DNA of 64,000 bases from Takakia lepidozioides (GCA_030704615.1 CM060731.1:86222756-86286755); one strand, 5' to 3'. Counted from the first letter of the stretch, positions 49,878 to 62,340 are shown. Program-made: numbers and translations. The notes: generated by a model not told the origin, from the letters alone.

Positions 49878-51200
49878 CTATGCTGCAACCTCTTGAGTAG
49901 TGATTACTACCTGCTCTGCCAATGATAATGCATCATCCTGCCCCATCATCTCATTCTTGAGGACCTCCTCAACCCGAGAAAAATCCCCAACCTCATCCAT
50001 CACTACCGCCTTGGCTGCCAACTCCCTCTGAACCTCGAGCATCTCCCACGTGTGCCATAGATACGGCCTGCACGTCGTGGTCCTCACCTGTTTGCCCCCA
50101 CTCGCTGCCCGTACCGTCTCGGTAGGCAGAGAGACCATCAAGGGAAGTGTACTCCGTACTCTGTGCTGCTCAGCCATAGCCAAGCTGATAATCCAGGTCA
50201 AGCAATTGAGATCCATTGCTTGCCCCAACACCTGACGACGTGATGCCTCAGAAAGAGATGGCAGCGCCGTGGTACCAGTGGTAAAACCCATCGCCCACTC
50301 GCGCTCGTCAACATTGGGCTCCACTAACTGCTGCAACTGGCTATCCCACAAGAGGCCAGGTCCACCATCCCAGAAAGCATGAGATCCTGGAAAGCTGAGC
50401 AGTGTAGGCAATGCTGCTTGTGGGTGACCTACCTTATTGACCACTGCCAAAGGTGACCGGTCATCGTGTCTCACACGATGAGACTGCCTCCCTATGTCCA
50501 AAATGCTATCCACCGTGAGGTTTGGTGGCCGCTGCACCCCATCAAATGCACGCTTGAGCAGTGCAGGTGGCATCAAGTTGGTCCACCATAGTTGTGGGCG
50601 ATGAGCCCATGACCCCACTGTAGCTGCATCCAGCAACACTGCTAACCCAAGCCAAGACCGCTCCCGATGCACATTGGCCATCACCTTGGCCCGAGAATCA
50701 CCCATCAATGGCACATTCTCCAAGATATATGCCGGAGAGTCTGTCTGCTGAAACTGTAAATAGCGCAGGATCCTCAACATCTCCCAAAACGGGCGTGACC
50801 TTGAGTCTTGTAACCCATTGCCATGCCCGGCTGATGAATGCCCTTGGCAGGGCCAACTTGCCACTACCAAGTGAATAGGGCCAACCCGCTCCAAATCATG
50901 CGCCCCCAGCAAAGAGATGTCTGCTGGCAAGGCTTGTTGGTATCCACGAACTGCAGACACTGGCAACAAATCAGGGTACTGCTGCACCAACTGAGCAACA
51001 TGGCACAGTGAGATGCGTCGTGCAGTCTCATCCCTCTCTACATACATGTAACATCAAACTCGTACACATGCCTGCAGCACTGCAGCACTGCAGCACTGCA
51101 GCCAATCCATTGTTGATCCCGTCAAACAAGTCCAGAAGGCATATGCCTTCATCCGGGCACTGCCACACAGAGTGTGGGTGTCCAATGGCAACAACTGAGG
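49878..51200 (-). pseudogene. Cytosine-5 DNA methyltransferase domain in a retroelement
   Basis: The main ORF (51047-49878, 389 codons) starts at motif II (YVERD). It has motif IV with the catalytic Cys (SWPCQGHSSAG, C67), motif VI (ILENVP, E110), motif VIII (AHRPQLWWTNL) and a motif X-like end (RRQVLGQAMDLN). Motif I lies upstream in another frame (51170-51100: CLLDLFDGINNGLAAVL). The frame changes at an 8-bp CAGCACTG repeat (near 51075-51107), and a TGA at 51054-51056 precedes motif II. Such enzymes methylate cytosines in DNA. It follows the protease in the same reading frame and precedes integrase, so it was part of the polyprotein. The LFDGI motif recalls DNMT3/DRM-type enzymes, but I cannot place the subfamily. 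Catalytic residues are intact; the reading frame is not. Confidence 0.88.
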
Positions 51201-52298
51201 TGGTCCTAGTGCAATCACCGCACTTTCCTCCTCTCCTGATAGTACAAAGGCCTCTACCCAGGCTTGTTGCACCCGTCTATCAGTCTGCTGCAAATCCTTG
51301 CTCGTATCCCACAATGGAGTGTGAGCAACCATGGCAGGCAACTCCGCCGTACCATGCATGTCATCCTGATCTGCTGGAGGTGGCACATCCTCTGCATGGG
51401 CATTGCCCTCCAGTAACTCTCCAGGCCAACTAACTGCAGCTGTGAAGGTTGCTAGTGTTGGCATCTTGCCCCGCTGGGCAGTAGCAACACCCCCAATGAA
51501 CGTCATAGGGAGCTATACACGACGACCATCCCCTGACTGCCATCCAGGCCTGTAGGATGCTGACTCCTCCCAAAAATCCAGGGTGAAGCCCATGGGATAC
51601 AACACTGCCCCACGAACGAGGACATCGTAAGAGACCGCGTCTGTCACAATGGCCTTGGCTCGCATCACTGAGCCATCTATAAGATGATCCAGCTGTAGTC
51701 TAATGGCCAACTCATGCCGTGTCATGCCCCGAGTCTGCTCTGATCCTCCCAGAGATGTCTGTATCTGGAAAGGACAAGGCTCCATATCCGCCTCCATGAG
51801 GCCCAAACCTGCAATAGCAGCTCTGCCCAACATCAGTGGCTGAGCTCCCGAGTCCAACAAGACCCGCAGTGGCCGGTATCTCTTGCCTGCCGGTCCACTC
51901 AAAGAGAAAATGTCATCCTGGTTGTCTAACAAGACAACTTCAGGTGTCACCATGGCGCGCTCAAAGGCTGGCCTAGCTGGCAGCTCTGTCAACCTGACAG
52001 CTGCAGCTTGCCATGGCGCAGCCGTGGCAGTCTTGACCCTCAAATCCGAGAATCCCTCTGCCACTACACCTTCCACTAACTCCGCAAAAGATGAAGTGAC
52101 CTCCCCACTCTCACAGAGTGTTGTTGCTAGTCTGAACACTGCAGCCGGTCTTACCCCTAGCGTCGCAATCATGGTTGCCGAGAACAGTGGGGCTTGACAC
52201 ACAGAGGTGGCCGCCCCCAACAACACATTGGCTGCACTAGCCTTGGCAGCAGGTGTCAGAGCTGCACGTGTAGTTCTCCCCAATGGCACAATAACGGC
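51057..52298 (-). pseudogene. Retroelement aspartic protease and linker region
   Basis: LRVLLDSGAQPLMLGRAA carries the D-S/T-G active site of a retroviral-type aspartic protease, followed by GGSEQTRGM and YDVLVRGAVLYPMGFTLDF, conserved in gypsy proteases. TAG at 51513-51515 is an in-frame stop: the frame continues as LPMTFIGGVAT to 51057 and, past a TGA, into the methyltransferase. The 5' boundary is the CACTA insertion at 52299. The frame resumes at 57699 on the far side. Confidence 0.85.
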
Positions 52299-53269
52299 CA
52301 CTAGAAGAATAACCACTGGCCCCCGTAACCACTCTTGTCTTTTATCACTCTATAAATCACTCCAAGTAATGGTAACCACTGGTCAGTGGTTAATTCCGAT
52401 AAAATGCCACGGTGGCATCATATGGAGTGGTTGGAAGTGGTTTCAACCACTGAGTAATCCACGTGTAATATTTAATTTTATATTTATTATTTGACATTTG
52501 GTCAAATATTTATATTAATAATGATAACATCCGACATGGACGGGTGCAGTGATAAATTATGAGTGGTTAAAGACACCTCAGTGATGGGAAGTGGTTGAAA
52601 CCACTTTCTACTCCACGTGTAATATTTTTTTTTAGATTTTTATCATTTCAAAATATATTATTCCACGTGGACGAGGATAGTATGCGTAGATCATGAGTGG
52701 TTAAAGACCCCCCAGTGATTGGTACCACTTGCACAGTGGTGGAATGTGAGTGGTTAAGACCCTTTTGTAACTGGAACCACTCTACAAGTGGGCACTTGTG
52801 AGTGGTTACATACACGTGTTGGTACCACTTCTGTGGTGGTTTGTGAGTGGTTGAAGACACCTGAGTGACGGGGGTGATTGAAACCACTTGCTACTCCACG
52901 TGTAATAATTCAATTTTTATTTAAGATTTATCATTTCAAAATATATTTTAATTATGAACTATATTATTCCACGTGGACGGGGACAGTATACGTAGATCTG
53001 GAGTGGTTAAAGGCCCCCATTAATGGGTACCACTTTGAGAGTGGTGTAGAGTGAGTGGTTACAGACCATTTAGTAACTGGAACCACTCGACCAGTGGTTA
53101 CGCGTGAGTGATTACATACACACCAGTGATTGGTATTACTTCTGTGGTGATACATGAAAAACTTTAGTGGTTTGTGTGTTGATGGAAAACCCAAAATCCA
53201 TCTATCTATCGCTACATTCATCCATCCAGTCATGAGTGAGGGGACTTAGCGTTTTTTTTGTCTTCCCTG

Positions 53270-53660
53270 CCACTGTGGCATCTGTTTGTTTTCTTTGTGT
53301 TGTAGTGTGAATGCAGGGGAATGACATTGAAATTTGTGTTGTTACTCACTGAGATTCTGCATTTCTACAAAGGAAGGGCCCTGGTACGAAAATAGGTTGA
53401 GTTGTCCCTGCAATTTATTCCATACATGTTTCTAGGTTAAATCATGGGAACAATGGGGAACTCTTGGCCAGGATGAAAATGCTCTCAAGTACCTGCGATT
53501 TATTTCATCCACCAGATGGACGGATTTCATCCCTGATTTTCCAGATTACTCTATGAGCGCGATGAAAGTCCGTGGCCTGGATGAAAGTCGATCAAACTCA
53601 TCATCTACCTATTTTTATCCTGACGATGAACGGACTTCATCCCTGCAGGAAGTATGATGG
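53270..53660 (-). repeat. Inverted, diverged LTR-like fragment
   Basis: Minus-strand relative of 36930-37375, including the region around the primer site (here degraded to CGTACCAGGGCCC). GGATGAA/TTCATCC motifs are frequent. Confidence 0.7.
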
Positions 53661-54689
53661 CGGGGAAGCCCTACGGGTGCTGTGGGAAGTAGAATGGTGT
53701 GGTGTGTGCAACAGGGAGCTTGGCGCACGTGCATTGAGGTATATCGATTGAGGAGCATGGTGTGGCATGAGGTGTGGCTGACAGAGGAGGAGCAATGCTT
53801 GGAAGGGTGTGCAACTGCGATTACAGGGAAGCGGTGCCGTCTTTTGATGATCTATTTTTGAAAGATCAACTCACGAGGGAAGGACTTGCTTTGAAGAAAG
53901 GGAGTGTTGCAGGACGATTCATTAAGGGCAAGGGAGGCTTGATGCCATGTGCTACTGACACAAGGGATGGAGGCTTAGAGGCGGTGCCACCTTTGATTTA
54001 ATCTCTGAAGGTGTGGGAGTTGCGGGGAAAGCAGCTCGGCGTCATGGTGCAGCTACCAACGGAGGGGCAGCAGTACCGCCGTTGCTTTCATGACCACAAT
54101 CGCAGGAGGATGGGCTTCAAGGCAGGCAGCTTGGCATCCTGTGCAACCGCCAGATGAGGGGAACAGATCCGTTGTGTGTTTATGTTTCCTTCTTGCCAAT
54201 TTCTGACGGTTGAGCTTACGGTAGAGGAACAAAGTTGGTAAATAAGTTGGTAAATGACTCGGATCACCTGTAGATAGGGTTAATGAAGGATGCATGTACA
54301 GAGTAGAGAAATATCTGAGATGCGGACTAGCTTTTGTGTTAGCATGTGTTTTGCTTTAGGGTAGGTTGGCAGGAATGCTGGCAGATGAACACCCTGTGAT
54401 TTTCCAATGATGACATCTGTAGGGAAGAAGAACCCTGGCATATATGATGATCTGTTCACTAAAGAGACCCAATAACAATTTAGATAACCTCAGCCCTGTC
54501 CATGTCTTCTCTTCCGCTGCGACATGGATAAGGGTATAAAGTCTCTGGTCATAAATAGATTTAGAATGAATTAAGTAGGGTCTGAGTCATTTTAGAAAGA
54601 GCAAGTAGGTTGATGTCATAGGGCAGGGCCATGGATCACTGCTCAAGAAACAGTTAACTATAGTTTACCAGAAGGGTTTCATGCCCCTA

Positions 54690-55620
54690 CTGCAGTGTGG
54701 CTTTTCCTTAATGTAGGATGTGAAGAAGTTTGTCCATCCTGCAAATGTGGGCTTTTGGCTCCTGTTAGTACGGTATTCTTCCTGATGTTTACAAGGCAGC
54801 CCGCTGATTCATTTCCTGATTCAACCTATTTCAGCCTATTTTGCCCTCTTATCAGACTCGGGCCTGATATGCATATTGAAATCTGTAAGTTAGCTCGTTG
54901 GTGCAAGAGAGAGAGAGTCAGCTTGGTCTTAGCAGGCCATGCCATGTTCAAAGCTGGAATTGTACCTAATGTCATTCTGAACATTGCCTGGCAGCTCTGG
55001 AAAAGGGGAAAGAGGTCGACATATTTGCAAAATGAAAGCCTTGCTTGGTGCCTGCAAAATCCATGGCAATGTGGAGATGGCTGAACGTGCGGCATGAAGG
55101 TACCTTCTTCAACACATTTCACCCTGTTTTTCCCTATTACCAGAGTAGTCCCTAAATTTTCATGTAGAATTCTGCAAGTTAGCTTGTTTGTGATGTGAGG
55201 TTGCATGAATTTTATACCGATCCTTCACGGTGGTGGGACAACCGCAATCACCAAGTGTGGCTTTTCTTAATGTACGATGTGAAGAAGTTCGACCATCTTG
55301 CAAAGGTGGGCTCTTCGTACGTGTGAGTACCATGATTTGGTATTCCTCCTAATGTTTACAAGGTTCTTGGGAGAGTCAGCTTGCAGGTCTTAGCAGGCCG
55401 TGTTTCAATCTCTGCTTGCTCAGCTGCACCGTGGTGGTTCTCACAGACCAATCCAACATTACCTGACTACAGACAAACATCACGCACAAGAGGTCATTTT
55501 GGGTTGATGGTCGGTCAAATCCTCCATGGGTCAAGGACAATGTGGTGAGGGCACGTTTCAGCCTGTTTTGCCCTCTCATCAGACTTGGCCCTGAGATGCA
55601 TGTTGAATTCTGCATGGGTG
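54690..55620 (-). repeat. Satellite-related repeats inside the CACTA element
   Basis: Two or more diverged copies of the 442-bp satellite monomer in inverted orientation. 55200-55615 covers nearly a full monomer (GGTGGGACAACCGCAATC, GTACCATGATTTGGTATTC, GTTTCAATCTCTG, GTTTTGCCCTCTCATCAGAC), and 54700-54950 covers part of one. Unlike the array at 1-5028, these copies carry many substitutions and indels. Confidence 0.88.
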
Positions 55621-56500
55621 ATAAGTAGGGTTGGGTGTTTGCTGGAACAATTGTAGGCTGTCATTGTCAGCCGCTAGCAGCAAGGGAAGGATGTATGCAT
55701 GATTTGTGCAGAGCTTGGATAGCTGAGGGAGCAGGGGTAGAGTCGGGCCGGTCCAGATTCATCCAAGAGGGCGGGACTTCAAGCTCACGATTACCTATAA
55801 TTCCCTGTGGATCAATAGCTGCAAGAAACCTGCATGGGTAGATGGTCAACTGGAAGCCGCAGCAGCAACGACACAATTGATAAAATGAAGCACTGCTAAT
55901 GAAGGCACCTTCTTCAACACACTTTTATCCTGTTTTTCCCTCTTATCAGAATTGACCCTAAATTTTCATGTTGAATTTTGCAAGTTAACTGGTTGAGTGA
56001 ACCTTTGATAGTTTGGAGTGACTTTGACATGGTACTGCCAATGTGACAACATGGAAATATCCAGTTCTAAACAGATAACAGCTGAGACGAGGAGAAGCTG
56101 TGGAATGAATACTTTTTCTGACCCCAGTCAATGGTGCGACAATCGAGGCAAAAAGGTGAAATGCCTGTTGGATTACAGAGAGTAGCAGATGCAATTGACC
56201 ATAGTGATAAGTTGAGTTGGGTGTTCCCTAGAACAAATCTAGGCTGTCATTGTCAGCTGTTAGCAGCAAGGCAAGGATGTATGCATGATTTGTGCGGCGG
56301 CATGGATAGCTGAAGGAGTAGGGATAGAGTCTGGGTCCAGATTCATCCAAGAAGGCCAGACTTCAAGCTCCAAATTACCTATGATTCCATGTGGATCAAC
56401 AGCTACAAGTCAACTAAAGGTAGCAGCTGCAGTGGCACAGTTGATAAAATCAGGCACCTCAACCATGACCGCAGCTTCTGAAAGAGGATCAAGAGAGGCC
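55620..56500 (-). repeat. Inverted relatives of the 32-35 kb tandem repeats
   Basis: Two diverged copies of the repeat found at 32020-34870, reversed (GGCTGTCATTGTCAGC at 55657 and 56240; CTTCAAGCTC followed by ATTACCTAT). They lie next to the satellite-related copies, so both repeat types form one series. Confidence 0.85.
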
Positions 56501-57696
56501 AGATGTCATTATGAACATTCCCCTGGTGTACATCTACATCAAATGTGAGCTTGGCAGCCCTGGCCAGAGAAGAACATGAAGAGGGCTTACAATTTCGTTC
56601 ACTCGGGCGTAGACGTTGCGCAATGAGAAGAAGGTAGGAAAGCAGTTCAGTGTTCCTAGCATGCATGCGGAGACGTTGTGTAGAAGTTAGGCTCAGACTT
56701 TTATCATGGCTGGATTTTGTTGACAGTGTTCCAGCACTTACTCTCAGGGATTTTATCTTATTTTGTAGAGCTTGAATCCCCAATGATATTTCTTTCGCTA
56801 CAATAGTGGTATGTGTTCATCTAGTCATGTTCCTAGTCACTTGCACGCCAATGTAATAGTGGTATAATTTAAAACTGTAAGAGTAGCCAAATACACACAA
56901 TTGCCTCCATTACCACTCCTGTAGTGGAAGACGTAATCACCTATATATTACTGTATTAGTGGTATGAATTCCTCCAGTGATATTCTTAATCACTTACACA
57001 CCACTCTGTTAGTAATCATTCCAATCCATAGGTCCCACTCAGAGAGACACCATGGATGATTCAAACAGCTTACATACCACCTATGTGGGTAATCATTCCA
57101 ATGACCTGCTAAGAGACGTCATCCACTCACATAACCACGGTTTGAGTGATATTGTATATTCTCAGTTTTCATAGAATGACTCTGTGAGTCATTTCGCGAT
57201 CACTCAACAAGTGGTTTCGGAAGTCATTGAATTTTTCACTCCATCCATTTTGTAGCACCGACACATGACACGTGTCCATGCTGAGAGTGTCGCCACATGT
57301 CAACATAATATCCAATATCATCCACGGACCACCGACTTCCACGTGTCCACTAGAAAACGGAAGTGGTTACTTTATTACTATGACACGTCAATTTACCACT
57401 GTGACACATCAGAAGTGGTTGGTTTACCTCAGTGACACATCATTGACACGTCACATTGGTGAGTTTACACGTCACAGTGGTTAATTTACCACTGTGACAT
57501 GTCAGCGAACAGGTGGACCCGGACGTGAGTGGTTCGAACCACTGTCCTTAACCACTAATGCCACGTAATGTCTTTTACCACTCACTTGTCCTAATCCACT
57601 GGTTCTTCATCACTCTAGGGCCAGAGTGGTTTAGTGTCTTTTACCACTCAAAATGAGTGGTTAACAGAGTGGTTATTCTGCGTTTTTCTTCTAGTA

Positions 57697-59489
57697 GGCC
57701 TCTACTTCGGTATCCGTCAGGCGAGAACTAGGTGCCATGGATGTCGTCGACACTATCTCTGCCAAGATGAATGATTGAGGCAACCTAGCCTGACGGCTTG
57801 CCTCCCCACGCTGTGGATCCAACTCCACCTCTGCACCTCGGGGCTCAGGAACTCGTGCTGCTCTTTGAGTGATGGCTGCAGCAGACTCCACCTGCACTAG
57901 TGGTAGTGCTGCCCTACACATAAATCCCATGTCTCCCATGTCTCCTCCGTCAGGATGACGTTGCTAAGGAGGAACAGGAGGTGGACCCTCATGTCTTGGA
58001 GCTGGTACCACCTGAGCTGTGGCCATGGCAGCAAGCCTTTGCTCTAGCTGCTGAAGCTGGTTGGCCATGTCTTGGTCAACGCCCTGACCTCCACGTCCTT
58101 GGCCATATTGTGCTTGCCCTCGTCCTCTCTGAGGTGCTCCACCTCGCCCTCGGCCATCATTGTTCCCTTGGAACTGGCCTCGCCGCAACTCAAGGTGCAA
58201 GTCATAACACTGGGCATCTACATGCCCATACTTGCCACAATGCCCACACTGCAACTGTGCAGGCTGTGCTTGTGCCGACCCTTTGCTACTCTCTGGGCAA
58301 TCTTTCTTGACATGGGATCCTCCACATGTCCAACATACCACCCTTGGTTGCTGTTGGCCTGCAAAAGAAGCTATTGGCCTCTGCACCTGAGGTCCCCAGT
58401 AAGCTCCATGGAATTTGGGTTGGGCAGCCTTGCCCCCCTGACCACACTGTTGGGCAGTCCCTTGTGCCTGTTGGCTGGCAGCTGCGCCTCGTGCAAGCAT
58501 GTCCTTGCCAAATCCAATGGTAACAACTCGCTCCTCCACCATGTTGAGCTAAATCCGCTCAGCTAGCAGAAACACATCTGCTAATGTGGGTTGGGCCGCT
58601 TGTAACAGGGTTGCATCCCGCATCTTTCTCCTGATCTCCTTGTCCAAAATTCCATACCAGAACTGGACTGCCCGAGCTTCAATAACCCCTTGGATCATAC
58701 TTATCAAGCGCCTCATACGAGTGTAGGCTCTCGCAAGCTCTCACTGGATTTGCGTTGGAAGTCTTGCAAACTTCGCAGCTTCTCTGTCCATACGCCTTAG
58801 TAGTTCCTCCGCAACTCCTGGAAGAACTCCACCGCCGGGTTGAATCTAGGCACATGTGTTGTAGTCGTGGCAGGAGGAGTAGTAGCACCTTTAGAACTGG
58901 TACCACCTGCAGAAGTACCGACACTACTTGTTCCACTACTAGTGCTGGCAGTGGGAGATATTGGTGCTGATGCAGCTACTGGTCGTGTCGTGCATCAAGT
59001 AATGGAGATGTAGTCAGGTGACCAATACATCCTCCACTCCTCAATCTCTGCTTCATGTCCTCGCCTGAACTTGTGGTAATCGTCCATACGCGGGCCTTCC
59101 AAATGTTGGAACAGTCCCTTCCACGCCATGAATGGGGTGAATAGCTATGGATTGCGCATCTGCCGTAAATCACACCAGCTGTCGAACTCCTGGATAAAGT
59201 CATCTAGCTCGATTGTGCCCACAGCTCCAGAGTACCTACGAGGCCCCTTGGTAGCTCCATACTTCTCCTCCATATCGTCCCACAACAATGGCGAAGGAAA
59301 CTGCACACTTGTTGATGAAGCCTCCGAGTCTGTGTCAGACTCTGCACTGGTTGAGGGTGGAGGTGAAGGTGGTCTGAACCGAACACCGCGTCTTGTGAAC
59401 CCACTCTCACTGCTACTGCCTGTAGCCAAACTCCCCTCAAAACCCTTGGGTAACTCCGTGATGACACTCACAACCCACACCTCCCCCAC
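57697..59489 (-). pseudogene. Retroelement Gag with two CCHC zinc knuckles
   Basis: From 5': ORF 59489-59145 contains a capsid-like start (RYSGAVGTIELDDFIQEF then DSWCDLRQMR). 59140-58540 is broken into several frames (LFQHLEGPRMDDY-like and YEALDKYDPRGY-like pieces). ORF 58542-57964 holds two perfect CX2CX4HX4C knuckles (CWTCGGSHVKKDC and CGHCGKYGHVDAQC) in a Q/G-rich context. ORF 57939-57699 leads into the protease across the CACTA insertion. Gag would package element RNA in cytoplasmic particles. Stops and frameshifts between the parts make this copy non-functional. Confidence 0.85.
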
Positions 59490-62072
59490 GTGACACTATA
59501 AGGCTCTAGTACTAATTCTAATAGTGACACGGGTGGGCACCTGTTGTGGTTTAAGGGTTATATCCCAGTGGCTAAGAACACCGCAAGAACTCTTATGGTT
59601 GGCTGGTCATCAACCTAGCCTCACCATAGAAGAAATACTGGTGGTCTTGCTGGTCATCACTCCAGCCTCACCACCGACAGCATACTCTAGGATTGACCGA
59701 TGATCAAATCCGGCCTAATCCCGATGAAAGCAAACGCCCACACAAAACCAACATGGCGCACAGTCAAGCATGCAGGTGTGGGGGGGATCCAAACACAAGA
59801 AACCAAAACATCAACACCCCCACACCAAATTCCCTCCGTAGTGCTGCTCTTGCACAATATCCCACAGCCCAAAAACCTGGATTGACTCTTGCCTCCACCT
59901 ATGTAAAGTCTTTGGCCTACCGAGAGGGCGGAAAGCTATGGGAAAGAGAGACTAAAGCAATTCCTAACCCCAGCATGCCCTCATCCCGACACTCTTTATT
60001 TCCTCTCTAGCCATACACTAATGTCAAAAAGTGACAGGTGTGTTACAAACAGACAGCTAAGTGATCATCCCTGACTTGAAACAACTTCTTCAATAGACCT
60101 CAAATAGATGTGGGGAGGATCTAATTTACATTAGAAAAATTCTATAGATTTTTGGTCAAGTCCATTTTCTGGTCTAGGTAGACGCATTTCCACATTCTGT
60201 AGGTCCCTGCGCAAGTTTTGGGTCAAACGGCCTTGGTATGCCCAAACATGCTCTATGTAATTTAAATTAGATCAAAGAACGAATTTCTTTAATTTTTCAC
60301 ACCCAAAACATTCTCGACATTAAAAGCTGCTCCCAGGTTATCTACGGGTTCCCCTGAGGAACCCGAGTTCCTGCAGGTTCCCCTTGTTCATTGTGAATTT
60401 TTCAAATACTGCATAGCGGCTCCCCAGTCAATCTTGCTATCTCCATTTGCGATTATACCCGTTCCACTATGAGGGCCTGGAAGATTCATGAGCATAGGCC
60501 TTAGAGTAAACAAAACACCACAAACTTTCGACACTGCCTTCAGACGCTCAACCAAGAGCATATACGAGAGTGGCTGCCATCTTACATGGGCAATAGCATG
60601 AAGCATGGCCCACGGACCTGCAGCTCTTGAGTCTTCAAAATGAAGTAGGCGGCTCCTTAATAGCGTCACTGCAATGCAAATAGGCAGACAACACAAGGTC
60701 CCCGCAAGACAAGCTGGTTCTTGCACGAAGCGATTAGGAGGTGATGTATGAGCAGCCCTTTATCACATTTCTCCTCCACCGCAGCAAGGTCTTACCTGCA
60801 TACAGGTACTTCTTGGTTGACTAGGTTAATGGCCTGATCCGTGCATGCTCGATCTCAGCTGACACAAGGAAGCCAGGTTCACCACACCTTCCAGCACCTT
60901 CATTCGTTAATCCGTGCTCTGAAATTGCTACATTCAGCAATCTAAACACAATCGTTCAGTTCAGCTTTTGTCCGAGTTGGCTTTTCATTTCACCACCACG
61001 ATCTGATCACTCCGTCCGTCCTGTCAACATTCCTTAATTTACATATCGATTTTGCTTGTTCTACTGTCAAGCTCCAGGAAATAATTTGCCAAGCTCGTGG
61101 CTTTCCCACCAATTGTTCCTCCAAGACCAAGAAGATCATACGTCACCGTTGCAGCCACTTGACAGACCACCTTCTTGCTACATTCATGCCCGCATAAACG
61201 AAAATGATCACCTGGCAATGTAACTATGTAGCTTATTACTTAGTTACTGTCGAACTTATGACGGCCAGCCAGCCAAAGCAACGAGCTCCCCCCTACTCTG
61301 ATGTGCCGAGGATCTTCACCTAATCCTCCTTTACACTCCCAGGGCAAGACAAGATGGGCTAGTCCATGGCCTGGCTCCCTCCGCTTCTATTAATGCATGC
61401 CTTCCTGCGGCCACCTAACCACCAATGATTAATTTGATGGTCTGTCAAGCTCTGGCTTTACCGGCGGCTTTCTTGAAGGGATAAACAAGCTCCTTGTTTA
61501 CGGGCAAACAGTGGCTCACTTTGCGAAATTTTTGTCCAGTCTAAACTAGTCTACTTTCATTTATATCTTTTTTCATAGGAACTTTAAATTAGGTGTTTCA
61601 ATTTATTTTTGTTGTCAACTCAATTTGAGATCACCCAAAAATTGGTTTCCAAACAAAGCTGTTGTGATTTGAAGATGAAAAATGAGAGTAAGATTAGAGT
61701 AGACTGGACAAAAGTGAGCCACTGTAGCATGCTTCTGCCCTTACACCTCCCTTCACAAGCTGGCCTCGGCAGCCTAGCAAATGTTGGTTATTCTCCGACT
61801 ACCCCAACAACTATTCATTTGTTATTGGCTCCTTCAAGCAGGTTCCGGGCACTTCAATCCAGTTGCACCATGGCTCCCTTGCGATAACCCCTTCCATGCG
61901 TACCTTTGCTGGAGCCATTGTCATCTCTCAAACTATAGACTTGGATCTTTTCATACTAGGACCAGCTCTCTCAGTCTATGATCATGTTTTAGCACTACAA
62001 ACAAAAACAAAACAACAGTGCTAAAACTCTCACTCACATCCTGCACTAAAGACATGAGTCATCTCTCTCGAG
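59490..62072. other. 5' region of the retroelement, unresolved
   Basis: This should contain the 5' LTR, primer site and leader. On minus near 59510-59525, TTAGTACTAGAGCC resembles a mutated tRNA-Met primer site (TTGGTATCAGAGC). 59590-59680 has two imperfect copies of GCTGGTCATCA. ORF 60726-60388 on minus (112 codons; LPGPHSGTGIIANGDSKID) is coding-like but unrecognised. 61000-62070 shows no gene. Further insertions are probable but I could not delimit them. Confidence 0.4.
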
Positions 62073-62340
62073 TGATTAATAAAAACTAGCCACCATCACT
62101 CATGCATTACGAGTCAAGCCAAGCACACCCCAAAAACTATGGGGAATCTGCACTACGCGCGCCATAGCCGACGCGGGAGGCTCAACTCGAGAGAGATGAG
62201 CTCACCGTGAAGATAAGCCACGCCTAGGGGCCAACAAATATCTTGATCCGTGGGTTGACACTTGGATCAAGCCCAAGTGTCATATATAAAAACAGTTATT
62301 TATTGGCTAGTTTCACACTACTAGTAAACTTTACTTGACA
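62073..62340. repeat. Terminal repeat X, right copy (LTR-like)
   Basis: 268 bp, near-identical to 48525-48793 in direct orientation; TATATAAAAA at 62283. Ends TTGACA exactly at the ACCT duplication. The internal hairpin arm is changed (TGAGCTCACC). Confidence 0.88.

Larger units (their letters stand above)
52299..57696. mobile_element. Non-autonomous CACTA element (5.4 kb), TSD GGC
   Basis: It starts CACTAGAAGAATAACCACTG and its complement end starts TACTAGAAGAAAAACGC. The triplet GGC stands on both sides (52296-52298 and 57697-57699). Removing the element with one GGC restores the retroelement's reading frame. The last base pair of the right end departs from the CACTA consensus (TAGTA for TAGTG) and the left end lacks about 9 bp present in the copies at 57696 and 63966. 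Both flanks (52310-53170 and 56790-57680) are dense in CCACTG/CAGTGG and AGTGGTTA motifs. No transposase. The interior is related to that of the 31049-37857 element, inverted, although the termini differ. Confidence 0.9.
48441..62340 (-). mobile_element. LTR-type retroelement with DNA methyltransferase, nested
   Basis: It is inserted in the right arm of the foldback element with ACCT on both sides (48437-48440 and 62341-62344); the arm reads continuously when it is removed. Its ends are TGTCA and TGACA, as in LTR elements. Coding runs on minus: Gag (59489-57697), protease, DNA methyltransferase, integrase C-terminal half (to 49215). Reverse transcriptase and RNase H are missing. A GGGGGG tract at 48871 on minus may be the polypurine tract. 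The end structure is not simple: see the direct repeats at both ends. The CACTA element at 52299-57696 sits inside it. Confidence 0.85.

Noticed and set aside
60388-60726. 112-codon minus-strand ORF as a gene
   Set aside because: Coding-like in places, but no family, no splice context and no second copy in the window to compare.
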